The notes under the pieces: model-generated | Seen by the model: the letters and a program-made list of their open reading frames with translations, nothing else | What the model was told of the DNA's origin: nothing | The model's database searches: none | DNA from: Marinibacterium profundimaris | GTDB lineage: Bacteria; Pseudomonadota; Alphaproteobacteria; Rhodobacterales; Rhodobacteraceae | Reading direction: 5' to 3' | DNA length: 64,000 nt | Assembly (NCBI RefSeq): GCF_002210095.1 | Contig: NZ_AQQR01000002.1 | Span: forward strand, 620,001 to 684,000 | Shown here: positions 48,054 through 55,937 of the stretch, piece by piece | How positions within the stretch are numbered: the stretch's first letter is position 1 | How the letters are laid out: every line of letters starts with the position of its first letter | Program-made: the position numbers and the translations under genes

Positions 48054-48725
48054 TCAGATCCGCAGGAAGGGCTGCGCCAGGCGCGGCAGCAGCGAGGTGA
48101 AGCGCAGCGAGGCGTCGGTCACGGCGAGGCAGATGCAATCCTCGGAGATGTCGGCGACGGGGGTGTGCTGCATCTCTTCGTCGGCGATTTCCACGTCGCC
48201 GCGTGCGAAGTGATCGTCCTCGTCCGAGAAGGCGCCCTGCAGCACCATGGTCATTTCCGTGCCGTGGTGGCCGTGGTCCGGCATCGCGGTGCCTGCGGGG
48301 ATGAAGAGAAGCCGGGCGGTGGCGCCGGGGCCGGTCTTCAGGATCGCCTGTTTCACGCCCATGCCGACCGGGCGCCAGCGGATCGCCTCGAGATCGCCGC
48401 CGACGTAATCGCGCAGGGGCGCGGGCAGGACCGAACCGCGGGGCGCCGGTGCGGGGCGCATCGCGGCCGTCTCGCCGGCGTCGCTGGCGGCGATGCGCGC
48501 CAGGGTCGCGGCAAGGCTGTCCTCGGCCACGGGCGCCTGGGCGTCGGCATCGATCCCGTCCAGCAGGGCGCCGCCGAGCGCATCGTAGCTTTCCAGCCGG
48601 GCGCGGCATTCGTCGCAGAGCGACACATGGGTCGCGACCATCAGGCTGAACGCCTCGTTGAGGCTGCCAGCGGCATAGGCCATCAGGATCGCGTCCGTCA
48701 GATGATGTCTGATCTCGTTGGTCAT
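48054..48725 (-). CDS. chrR: Anti-sigma factor ChrR
   Basis: This 223-residue protein is the zinc anti-sigma factor that holds sigma-E until singlet oxygen appears. The N-terminal ZAS zinc site has His33, Cys37 and Cys40 in THVSLCDEC with a His at 7-8. The C-terminal cupin has His151, His153, Glu157 and His187, spaced exactly as His141, His143, Glu147 and His177 of R. sphaeroides ChrR. Its ATG overlaps the rpoE stop codon as ATGA, keeping sigma and anti-sigma in balance. Confidence 0.95.
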   Translation of the reverse strand: MTNEIRHHLTDAILMAYAAGSLNEAFSLMVATHVSLCDECRARLESYDALGGALLDGIDADAQAPVAEDSLAATLARIAASDAGETAAMRPAPAPRGSVLPAPLRDYVGGDLEAIRWRPVGMGVKQAILKTGPGATARLLFIPAGTAMPDHGHHGTEMTMVLQGAFSDEDDHFARGDVEIADEEMQHTPVADISEDCICLAVTDASLRFTSLLPRLAQPFLRI

Positions 48726-49279
48726 TGGCTACCGTTCATTGCGTGGCGCAGTCTCTCCAGCGCCAGTCTTATCCTCGATTTGATCGTGCCCAGGGGCAGA
48801 CCGGTTGCATCCGCGATCTCGCGGTGGCTCATCTCGCCGAAATAGGCGCGTTCGACCAGGTCGCGCTGGGCCTCCGGCAGGTCGGCCAGGGCCTGGCGCA
48901 GCAGGTCGCTTTCCTGTTGCAGGACGATGACGTCCTCCTGGTCCGGCTCGGCCTCGGGGCCCCAGGGCAGATCCTCGGGCTCGGGCCGGCGTTGCCGGCG
49001 CAGCGTGTCGATCCGGCGATTTCGCGCCACCGTGAAGATCCAGGTCGCCACCGAAGCGCGGGACGGATCGAACAGGTGCGCCTTCTGCCAGATCGTGGCC
49101 ATCACCTCCTGCATGCATTCCTCGGCCTGGGCGCTGTCGGCGCCCGATTTCATCAAGAAGCCTTTAACCCGCGGTGCGAAATACGCGAAGAGTTCCGCGA
49201 AGGCCTGCTGGTCCTTGTCCTCGCGGATCCGGTCGATATGGCCGATCCAGAGGGCTCGGGCGGGAGACGGTTCGGTCAT
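48722..49279 (-). CDS. rpoE: ECF RNA polymerase sigma factor RpoE (singlet-oxygen stress)
   Basis: This 185-residue ECF sigma factor has region 2 at about 25-100 (FAELFAYFAPRVKGFLMKSGADSAQAEECMQEVMATIWQKAHLFD, ATWIFTVARNRRID). Region 4 lies at about 125-180 (EAQRDLVERAYFGEMSHREIADATGLPLGTIKSRIRLALERL). Pairing with ChrR makes it the sigma-E of the R. sphaeroides group. A promoter matching its own consensus lies about 100 nt upstream, indicating autoregulation. The ATG at 49279 has no strong ribosome site, but upstream starts would add sequence outside the family. Confidence 0.95.
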   Translation of the reverse strand: MTEPSPARALWIGHIDRIREDKDQQAFAELFAYFAPRVKGFLMKSGADSAQAEECMQEVMATIWQKAHLFDPSRASVATWIFTVARNRRIDTLRRQRRPEPEDLPWGPEAEPDQEDVIVLQQESDLLRQALADLPEAQRDLVERAYFGEMSHREIADATGLPLGTIKSRIRLALERLRHAMNGSQ

Positions 49280-49377
49280 GTCCGGGTCAGGTTCCGTTTG
49301 GCGAAATCCGTTGTGCGCGATCACCCCAAGGCTTACGCGGTCACGGCCGGAAGGTTCAACCTGCATCTCCATGTCCC

Positions 49378-49407
49378 TGTTTACGCGGCCTGGACGGGGC
49401 CGGATCA
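49378..49407 (-). promoter_or_regulatory. Sigma-E type promoter of rpoE-chrR
   Basis: On the minus strand TGATCC (49407-49402) and TAAACA (49383-49378) are spaced by exactly 18 bp. This matches the R. sphaeroides sigma-E consensus as I recall it (TGATCC, 18 bp, TAA-type -10). Confidence 0.8.
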
Positions 49408-49565
49408 CCGGGGCGCCAAAAAAGTTTTCGCGCGAAATCGTTTTGGTCCGGCGGCCGGGCGTGGCAGGAAGGGGCGCGCGGAGCCCCCGCGCAAGGGCAG
49501 GAGGGCGGCGATGGGCGCCGCAGGCCGCCTTTCCCCCGATGTTTTTCGCTTTTTTTCAAGACATG

Positions 49566-49595
49566 TCATCCGAACGGGCCGCCCAAGCGTAAACC
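49566..49595 (+). promoter_or_regulatory. Sigma-E type promoter of the FAD oxidase operon
   Basis: TCATCC (49566-49571) and TAAACC (49590-49595) are spaced by exactly 18 bp, 26 nt ahead of the operon's first ATG. It differs from the rpoE promoter by one base in each box. Confidence 0.75.
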
Positions 49596-49621
49596 CTTGG
49601 ACGACAATACCGGAGACCTGG

Positions 49622-50920
49622 ATGCCATTCGAACAACGCAATGCCTTGCCGCGCAGGATCGCGGTCATCGGGGCGGGAATATCGGGGCTCTCGGCAGCCC
49701 ACATGCTGGCCGAGAACCACCTCGTGACGCTTTTCGAGGCAGAGCCGCGGTTGGGCGGACATGCGCGCACCGTGATGGCCGGGCGTCGTGGCGATCAGCC
49801 GGTGGACATGGGGTTCATCGTGTTCAACAAGGTCAATTACCCCCGGCTGACCCGGCTTTTCGATCACCTTGGCGTGCCGGTGGCCAAGAGCCAGATGAGC
49901 TTTGGCGTCTCGATCGACGGCGGTGCGCTGGAATATGCGCTGACCAGCGCGGACAGCCTGTTCGCGCAGCGCCGTCACGCGGTGCGCCCGGCCTTCCTGC
50001 GGATGGTGCGCGATATCTTCCGGTTCAACGCGCAGGCCGAGGCGGCGGTGACGGGCCCCGAGATGACGGTGGGCGAGCTGCTGGATGCTCTGGGCATGGG
50101 GGCGTGGTTCCGGGATTATTACCTGCTGCCCTTCTCGGGCGCGATCTGGTCCACGCCAAAGCGCAGGATCCTCGAATTTCCGGCCTATGCGATGATCCGG
50201 TTCTTCAGGAACCACAACCTGCTCAGCTACAGCGGGCAGCACCAGTGGTACACCGTGCAGGGCGGATCGGTGCAATATGTCCAGCGCCTTGAGGCGGCAC
50301 TGCGGCGGCGCGGGGTGGAGATCCGCGAGGGCTGCCCGATCCGGGCGGTGCATCGCGACGGCCCGGGCGTGCGCATCGCGCCCCAGGGCGGGGTGGACGA
50401 GCATTTCGACGAGGTCGTCTTTGCCACCCATTCCGATGTCACGCTGCGCCTGCTGGCCGATGCCGATGCGCGCGAACGCGGCGCGCTGGAGCGTATCCGG
50501 TATCAGCCGAACCAGGTCGTGCTGCATTCGGATGCCGCCATGATGCCGAAGCGGCGCAAGGTCTGGTCCAGCTGGGTCTATACCGAGGACCGCAACGCGC
50601 CCTCGGACGTGATCGATCTGACCTATTGGATGAATTCGCTGCAGCCGATCCCGATGGACGATCCGCTGTTCGTCACGCTGAATTCGCGCCGTCCGATCCG
50701 CGAAGAGCTGATCCACGACCAGGTGACCATGCATCACCCGGTCTACGACGCCGCCGCCCTGGCCGCGCAGGAGGAGATCCGGGGTTTCAACGGCGCCAAC
50801 GCCACCTGGTTCTGCGGGGCCTGGATGCGCAACGGGTTCCACGAGGACGGGATCGCCAGCGCGGCCGACGTGGTCGAGGCCATCGCCGCGCGGCCCGGTC
50901 TTGGGATTGCCGCGGAATGA
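49622..50920 (+). CDS. FAD-dependent amine oxidase/desaturase-like protein of the sigma-E regulon
   Basis: This 432-residue flavoprotein has the dinucleotide fold at RRIAVIGAGISGLSAAHMLAENHLVTLFEAEPRLGGHA (GxGxxG at 17-22) and a C-terminal flavin segment (AAQEEIRGFNGANATWFCGAWMRNGFHEDGIASA). It corresponds in position to RSP1091 of R. sphaeroides, first gene of a sigma-E operon. The furan fatty acid desaturase UfaD has been linked to that regulon, from memory. Desaturation of a methylated membrane acyl chain is a plausible activity. GGAGA precedes the ATG at 49622. Confidence 0.88.
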   Translation: MPFEQRNALPRRIAVIGAGISGLSAAHMLAENHLVTLFEAEPRLGGHARTVMAGRRGDQPVDMGFIVFNKVNYPRLTRLFDHLGVPVAKSQMSFGVSIDGGALEYALTSADSLFAQRRHAVRPAFLRMVRDIFRFNAQAEAAVTGPEMTVGELLDALGMGAWFRDYYLLPFSGAIWSTPKRRILEFPAYAMIRFFRNHNLLSYSGQHQWYTVQGGSVQYVQRLEAALRRRGVEIREGCPIRAVHRDGPGVRIAPQGGVDEHFDEVVFATHSDVTLRLLADADARERGALERIRYQPNQVVLHSDAAMMPKRRKVWSSWVYTEDRNAPSDVIDLTYWMNSLQPIPMDDPLFVTLNSRRPIREELIHDQVTMHHPVYDAAALAAQEEIRGFNGANATWFCGAWMRNGFHEDGIASAADVVEAIAARPGLGIAAE

Positions 50921-51675
50921 GGACGGTCGATCATATCGCCGGACAGACCTTTCATGGCCGCAAGGGATCGGTGAAGAACGCCTTCCGCTACGGGGTGGAT
51001 TACCTGCTGCTGGATGCCGAGGCCGAGGTGGCCGCGCCGCGCGGCTTTTCGCGCAACCGGGGCTGGGTCCTGGCCGTGCACGACAGCGACCATGGCGGGG
51101 CGCCGGGCGAGGGGCGCGGGGCCGCCTGGGTGCGCGAGGTGATGGAAAGCCACCAGCTGCCGCAGCCGGCCCGGATCGAGCTGCTGACCCAGCCGCGCGT
51201 GCTGGGCCACGTGTTCAACCCGGTCAGCTTCTGGCTGTGCCGGGATGGGGACGACGCGCTGGTGGCGGTGATCGCCGAGGTCACGAACACCTTCGGCGAG
51301 AGGCATTCCTATCTTTGTCACAAGCCGGATCTGTTGCCGATCGGCCCGTCGGACCGGCTGCGGGCGACGAAGATCTTCTATGTCAGCCCGTTCCAGCCGA
51401 TCGAGGGCGGGTATGAATTCCGGTTCGACATCCGGCCCGAGCGGATCGGCATCTGGATCGACTACAGCCAGGGCGAAGGCGGGCTGATCGCCACGCTGAC
51501 CGGGCATCGCCGGGCGCTGACCCATGGCGCGATCCTGCGCATGGCGCTGCGGCGGCCCTTCGGGTCGCGGCGGGTGCTGGGGCTGATCTTCTGGCAGGCG
51601 CTGAAGCTGCGGCTGAAATCGGTGCGCTACCGGGTGCGCCCGGCCCCGCCCGAGGCCGAGGTGACGCGCGGATGA
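50917..51675 (+). CDS. DUF1365 domain-containing protein
   Basis: This 252-residue protein matches DUF1365 (COG3496): HGRKGSVKNAFRYGVDYLLLD near the start, PARIELLTQPRVLGHVFNPVSFWLC, VTNTFGERHSYLC, and FYVSPFQPIEGGYEFRFDI. The family is found with cyclopropane-fatty-acid synthases and the preceding FAD protein, so a lipid-modifying role is inferred. The ATGA overlap with the FAD gene and again with the MFS gene shows tight co-translation. It corresponds to RSP1090 by order. Confidence 0.92.
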   Translation: MRTVDHIAGQTFHGRKGSVKNAFRYGVDYLLLDAEAEVAAPRGFSRNRGWVLAVHDSDHGGAPGEGRGAAWVREVMESHQLPQPARIELLTQPRVLGHVFNPVSFWLCRDGDDALVAVIAEVTNTFGERHSYLCHKPDLLPIGPSDRLRATKIFYVSPFQPIEGGYEFRFDIRPERIGIWIDYSQGEGGLIATLTGHRRALTHGAILRMALRRPFGSRRVLGLIFWQALKLRLKSVRYRVRPAPPEAEVTRG

Positions 51676-52925
51676 TTGCCATGGCGCGCAGGATGACGGG
51701 AGAGGGTCTGGCGCCCTACGCGCTCTTTGCGGGCGTTCTGGCCATGGCCGGGCTGCCGCTGTACATCCATGCGCCCAAGGTCTTTGCCGAGGCCAACGGG
51801 GTCAGCCTGGCCGCGATGGGCGGGGTGCTGTTCGCGCTGCGGCTGCTGGACGTGGTGCAGGATCCGCTGCTGGGGCGGCTGGCCGAGGTGTCGGGCCGCT
51901 GGCGCGCGGTTGCGGTGGGGATCGCCGGGGGGGTGATGGCCTGCGGGATGGCCGGGCTTTTTGCCGTGACGCCGCCGGTGGCGCCGCTGATCTGGTTCGC
52001 GGCCATGCTGACGCTGGTCTTCAGCAGCTATTCCTTCCTGACCATCTGTTTCTATGCCCGCGGCGTGGCCCGCGCCGAGGATATGGGCGAGGACGGGCAC
52101 CTGCGTCTTGCCCGCTGGCGCGAGACCGGCGCGCTGCTGGGCGTGTGCATCGCCTCGGTCGCGCCGGTGGCTCTGGCCGTGCTGACCGATGCGCCATATG
52201 CGGCCTTTGCCCTGGGCTTTGCGGTGATGGTCCTGCTGGCGGTGATGGCGATGCAGTCGGAATGGACCGGCGCCGCCCCGGCCGAAGGCTCGCAGCTGAA
52301 GCCGGTGCTGCGCGATCCCGTGGCGCGGCGCCTGCTGCTGGTGGGGCTGCTGAACGCAAGCCCGGTGGCGGTGACCGCGACGCTGTTTCTCTATTTCGTC
52401 GAGAGCCGGCTGCAGGCACCTGGGGCCGAGGGGCCGCTGCTGCTGCTGTTCTTCCTGTCCGCCGCCGCCGCCGCGCCGCTTTGGGGGCGGCTGGCCGAGG
52501 CATTCGGGGCGAAACGGGTGCTGTTGGGCGCGATGGCGCTGTCGATTGCCGCCTTCGCGCTGGTGCCGCTTCTGGGCCCGGGGGACGTGGCCGCCTTTGC
52601 CGCGATCTGCCTTGTCTCGGGCGCCGCGCTGGCGGCCGACCTGACCCTGCTGCCCGCTCTCTTCGCCAAGCGCATGGCCCGGGTCTCGCCCTCGGCGGCG
52701 GCGGGCTTCGGCCTGTGGTCCTTTGTTTCGAAATTCGCCCTGTCCCTTGCGGCGCTGGTACTTCTGCCGGCGCTTGAGGTGGCGGGCTTCACCCCGGGCG
52801 GCCCCAACGAAGAGAGCGCGCTGCGAACCCTCGCGCTGCTCTACGCCGGCCTGCCCTGCCTTCTGAAAGCGGCGGCGATCATCCTGCTCGCCGCCGCCCG
52901 ACTGGAGGCCTCACCGGAGGATTGA
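51672..52925 (+). CDS. MFS transporter (MFS_2, melibiose-symporter-like)
   Basis: This 417-residue membrane protein has about 12 helices and the pattern GLPLYIHAPKVFAEANGVSLAAMGGVLFALRLLDVVQDPLLGRLAE of the glycoside-pentoside-hexuronide type. In this operon it is more likely to move a lipid or metabolite tied to the oxidative response than a sugar. It overlaps the DUF1365 gene by ATGA. It corresponds to RSP1089 by order. The substrate is unknown. Confidence 0.88.
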   Translation: MIAMARRMTGEGLAPYALFAGVLAMAGLPLYIHAPKVFAEANGVSLAAMGGVLFALRLLDVVQDPLLGRLAEVSGRWRAVAVGIAGGVMACGMAGLFAVTPPVAPLIWFAAMLTLVFSSYSFLTICFYARGVARAEDMGEDGHLRLARWRETGALLGVCIASVAPVALAVLTDAPYAAFALGFAVMVLLAVMAMQSEWTGAAPAEGSQLKPVLRDPVARRLLLVGLLNASPVAVTATLFLYFVESRLQAPGAEGPLLLLFFLSAAAAAPLWGRLAEAFGAKRVLLGAMALSIAAFALVPLLGPGDVAAFAAICLVSGAALAADLTLLPALFAKRMARVSPSAAAGFGLWSFVSKFALSLAALVLLPALEVAGFTPGGPNEESALRTLALLYAGLPCLLKAAAIILLAAARLEASPED

Positions 52926-52927
52926 CC

Positions 52928-53533
52928 ATGCAAGAGATCCTGCTTGTCGCCCTGGGCGCGGCCCTGATGGCGCTGCTGTTCTGGTTCCGTCACCGCTATG
53001 CGTCCTTTGCCGCCCAGGCGCCGGGGGATTATTGCGCCGGCGGGCCGGAGTTCGACCCGCGCCGCCACCTGAACGGCGCGATGACCTGCGATGGCGTCAC
53101 CTACGGGCCCACGGGCCGCGTGGTGTCGCGGTTCACCGCCGATTTCGATATCGCCTGGACCGGCGACACCGGGATCATGCGCGAGCATTTCCGCTATGAC
53201 GACGGCTCCAGCCGGGACCGCGAGTGGCACCTGACCCTGATGCCCGACGGCCGGATCGAGGCCCGCGCGGATGACGTGCCCGGTCTTGGCCGGGGCATGG
53301 TCAGCGGTCCGACGCTGGGCCTGCGCTATCGGCTGCGCCTGCCCGAAAGCTCGGGCGGGCATGTGCTGGACGCGGTCGACTGGATGTACCTGACGCCGGA
53401 TGGAACGATCATGAACCGCAGCCAGTTCCGCAAGTTCGGGATCACCGTGGCCGAACTGGTGGCCACGATGCGTCCGGTGGGCCGGGCCGAGGCCCGGGGA
53501 GCGGATCCGATATTGGAAACGGCGGCGGAATGA
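52928..53533 (+). CDS. DUF3833 domain-containing protein
   Basis: This 201-residue protein has one N-terminal membrane anchor (about 4-22) and a lipocalin-like beta-rich body. The DUF3833 run is HLNGAMTCDGVTYGPTGRVVSRFTADFDIAW, followed by FRYDDGSSRDREWHL, MVSGPTLGLRYRLRLPESSGG and DWMYLTPDGTIMNRSQFRKFGI. It probably binds a lipid at the membrane surface; that is inference from fold and operon. GGAGG precedes the ATG, 2 nt after the MFS stop. It corresponds to RSP1088 by order. Confidence 0.88.
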   Translation: MQEILLVALGAALMALLFWFRHRYASFAAQAPGDYCAGGPEFDPRRHLNGAMTCDGVTYGPTGRVVSRFTADFDIAWTGDTGIMREHFRYDDGSSRDREWHLTLMPDGRIEARADDVPGLGRGMVSGPTLGLRYRLRLPESSGGHVLDAVDWMYLTPDGTIMNRSQFRKFGITVAELVATMRPVGRAEARGADPILETAAE

Positions 53534-53543
53534 GACAGCTTAA

Positions 53544-54281
53544 ATGAGACAGCTCAGAGGCAAGAGATACTGGCTGGTCGGCGCAAGCGAAGGGCTTGGC
53601 GCGGCGCTGGCGCAGCAGATGAGCGCCGAGGGCGCACGGCTGGTGCTGTCGTCGCGCTCGGGCCAGAAGCTGCAGGCGCTGGCCGACAGCCTGCCGACCC
53701 AGGCCGAGGTGGTGCAGATCGACGTCACCGACGATGCCAGCGTCCGCGACGCGGCCCAGTCGGTGGGCGAGATCGACGGGCTGGTCTACCTCGCCGGGGT
53801 CTACTGGCCCATGGCCGCGCAGGACTGGACCGCCGAGGAAGCGACGGCGATGGCCGATGTGAACTTCACCGGGCTGATGCGGGTGCTGGGCCAGGTCGTG
53901 CCGGGGATGGTGTCGCGGGACGCGGGCCACATCGTGATCACCGGCTCGCTTTCGGGCTATCGGGGCTTGCCGGGGACGATCGGCTATGTCGCCTCGAAGG
54001 CCGGGGTGATGGCGCTGGCCGAATGCCTGCATGCGGATCTGCACAAGACCGGGGTCGATGTGCAGCTGGCCAACCCGGGCTTCATCCGCACCCGGCTGAC
54101 GGACAAGAACGATTTCACCATGCCATTGCTGATGGAACCCGACGAGGCCGCCGCCAAGATGCTGGCGCATATGAAGGGGCGGGGGTTCTCGCGCAGCTTC
54201 CCGCGCGCGTTTTCCTGGGTGTTCCGCCTGTCGCGGTTCCTGCCCGAGCCTGTGTACCTGAAGATCTTCGCGCGGGGCTGA
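53544..54281 (+). CDS. Short-chain dehydrogenase/reductase of the sigma-E operon
   Basis: This 245-residue enzyme has the SDR cofactor loop GASEGLG (13-19) and the catalytic triad Ser135, Tyr148 and Lys152 (YVASK). The PGFIRTRLTDKNDF stretch follows. The C-terminal basic hydrophobic helix (FSRSFPRAFSWVFRLSRFLPEPVYLKIF) suggests membrane contact. It corresponds to RSP1087 by order and closes the sigma-E operon. The direct repeat TGAGACAGCT spans the short gap before its ATG. Confidence 0.9.
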   Translation: MRQLRGKRYWLVGASEGLGAALAQQMSAEGARLVLSSRSGQKLQALADSLPTQAEVVQIDVTDDASVRDAAQSVGEIDGLVYLAGVYWPMAAQDWTAEEATAMADVNFTGLMRVLGQVVPGMVSRDAGHIVITGSLSGYRGLPGTIGYVASKAGVMALAECLHADLHKTGVDVQLANPGFIRTRLTDKNDFTMPLLMEPDEAAAKMLAHMKGRGFSRSFPRAFSWVFRLSRFLPEPVYLKIFARG

Positions 54282-54383
54282 GCCTGCCGGAGGGTGCGTT
54301 TCTTCACGACCGCACTTGCGCCATGTCAATGTCGGCCCCCGCGCCTTGATGCCATGTGACCCGGTCTTTACCGGAGAACCAAG

Positions 54384-54701
54384 ATGCAGGAGCTATCCCC
54401 CCGCAAGGTCGCACAGGTCATCGTCATGAGCCGCGAGCTTGGCCGGGCCGAAGGTGAATTTCGCGATTTCGTCGAGGCCATGACCGAGGACGAGCAGGCC
54501 GAGCTGGTCGCCGTCATGTGGATCGGCCGTGGCAGTTTCGAGGTCGAGGATTTCGCAGAGGCGGTCAACACCGCGCGGGCCGAGGCCACGACCCCCTGCG
54601 CCGACTACCTGATCGGCACGCCGCACCTGGCCGAGAACCTGGAAACCGGGCTCGAGGCGATGGGCTATTCCGTCTCCGACGAGGAAGACGGGGTCCTCTA
54701 G
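54384..54701 (+). CDS. DUF3775 domain-containing protein
   Basis: This 105-residue acidic protein matches DUF3775: LSPRKVAQVIVMSRELGR, ELVAVMWIGRGSFEVEDFAEAVNTA and TPCADYLIGTPHLAENLETGLEAMG. No function is known. It lies 102 bp after the SDR gene, so it may have its own promoter or be the distal end of the sigma-E transcript. No sigma-E-type promoter is visible in the gap. Confidence 0.88.
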   Translation: MQELSPRKVAQVIVMSRELGRAEGEFRDFVEAMTEDEQAELVAVMWIGRGSFEVEDFAEAVNTARAEATTPCADYLIGTPHLAENLETGLEAMGYSVSDEEDGVL

Positions 54702-54728
54702 GGCGCTGCGCGCGGGCAGGGGCGGCAA

Positions 54729-54749
54729 CCGGGCACCTCTGGTGCCCGG
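54729..54749. terminator. Strong hairpin between convergent genes
   Basis: CCGGGCACC and GGTGCCCGG form a perfect 9-bp stem with loop TCT between the ends of the DUF3775 gene and the saccharopine reductase-like gene. There is no T-run on either side; a bidirectional stop or RNA stabiliser is likely. Confidence 0.45.
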
Positions 54750-54794
54750 AGCATGGATTGCGCCGTCAGGCGCGACGCCTTGCAATGGCCGGGA

Positions 54795-55937
54795 TCAGGC
54801 GAGCCGGTCGATCAGCGCCAGGTGCTGGGCCAGCGTGTCGATTTCGCCCAGCCAGGTGTCCAGCAGTTTGGGATCCGAAGGCGCCGCATGCACGCCGGCG
54901 GGCACCGCGCGGTCAAGCACCGCCTCGACCGCCAGGGCCACCGGGATCGACACCAGCCGCGCCATCGCCGTGCCGCGTTCGTCGCCCCAGGCGTCCATAA
55001 CGTAGGTCTGGTGGAACACCGCCTTGCCGTCCTTCTCCGCCGTCAGGTCGACACAGAGGACCACGCGGTCGGGCTCGCCCTCGTCATAGGCGTTTTCTTC
55101 CCAGAACTGGTCCGACATCTCCTTCAGGCGGGCGTCGCCCTCGGGGCCCTGCAGCGTCTCGACCTCGGCGAAGACGTCCTTCCAGGCCTCGGTCCAGCCG
55201 TTCAGCCGCAGCGTGCCGCGGACGAAATCCTTCACCGGCCAGGCCGGGTCGAAGTCGTATTGCGCCATGAAGGGGATGGAATCGCGGTTCGGGTAGACCT
55301 CGAACTCTTCGGGCGTGGGCAGCGGGGCGACATAGGTGCCGATCGCGTCCCAGGGTCGGTCCACGCGCAGCTCGGAATAGGCCTTCATCGACCGCGAGGG
55401 CGAGCGCAGGGCCTTCAGCACGCCGAGCGGCGACCAGCTGAACTTGTAGCGGAACGGGTTCGGGTTCTTCGGGATGCCGCCGCAATAGCTAAGGAAGCTC
55501 AGGTGGTTTTCCGGGTCGAAGGCATCCGAGGCGCGGTACTTGGCGACCAGCGCATGGGCCATCAGGTGGTCGATGCCCGGGTCCAGCCCGACCTCGTTCA
55601 TCAGGATCACGCCGGCGGCGCGGGCTTCGTCGTCCAGCGCGCGCATCTCGGGCGCGATGTAGGAGGACGAGACGAAATGGGCCTTCGCCGCGATGGCGGC
55701 CTTCGCCAGCGGCACGTGCCAGTCGCCCGGCAGCATCGAGACTACCACGTCGCCGGGCTGCAGCGCTGCGGCCACGGTGTCCAGATCGAAGGCGCGGATG
55801 TCGTCGGTCAGGTCGCCGACCGCCTCCTGCGCCTTGTCCACCGTCCGGTTCCAGACGGTGACGGGTTTGCCGGCCGCCAGAAGGCGGCGCAGGCCGGGGA
55901 TGGCCGACAGGCCGGTGCCGCACCAGTGAATTGTCAT
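54795..55937 (-). CDS. Saccharopine dehydrogenase family protein (LYS9/LKR-like reductase)
   Basis: This 380-residue protein has an N-terminal Rossmann start (IHWCGTGLSAIPGLRRLLAAGKPVTVWNRT), then VVSMLPGDWHVPLAKAAIAAKAHFVSSSYIAPEM and AGVILMNEVGLDPGIDHLMAHAL. These are typical of the NADP-dependent glutamate-forming saccharopine enzyme. Paired with the next-listed NAD-dependent enzyme, it can convert lysine through saccharopine or act in an equivalent route. Its ATG overlaps the stop of that gene as ATGA. I infer lysine catabolism, known from roseobacters, rather than synthesis, because dapB is present. Confidence 0.88.
   Translation of the reverse strand: MTIHWCGTGLSAIPGLRRLLAAGKPVTVWNRTVDKAQEAVGDLTDDIRAFDLDTVAAALQPGDVVVSMLPGDWHVPLAKAAIAAKAHFVSSSYIAPEMRALDDEARAAGVILMNEVGLDPGIDHLMAHALVAKYRASDAFDPENHLSFLSYCGGIPKNPNPFRYKFSWSPLGVLKALRSPSRSMKAYSELRVDRPWDAIGTYVAPLPTPEEFEVYPNRDSIPFMAQYDFDPAWPVKDFVRGTLRLNGWTEAWKDVFAEVETLQGPEGDARLKEMSDQFWEENAYDEGEPDRVVLCVDLTAEKDGKAVFHQTYVMDAWGDERGTAMARLVSIPVALAVEAVLDRAVPAGVHAAPSDPKLLDTWLGEIDTLAQHLALIDRLA

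Larger units (their letters stand above)
49280..49621. other. Divergent control region between rpoE and the sigma-E operon
   Basis: This 342-bp region holds both sigma-E-type promoters and a 12-bp palindrome TTTCGCGCGAAA at 49426-49437. No gene is supported in it. Confidence 0.6.
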
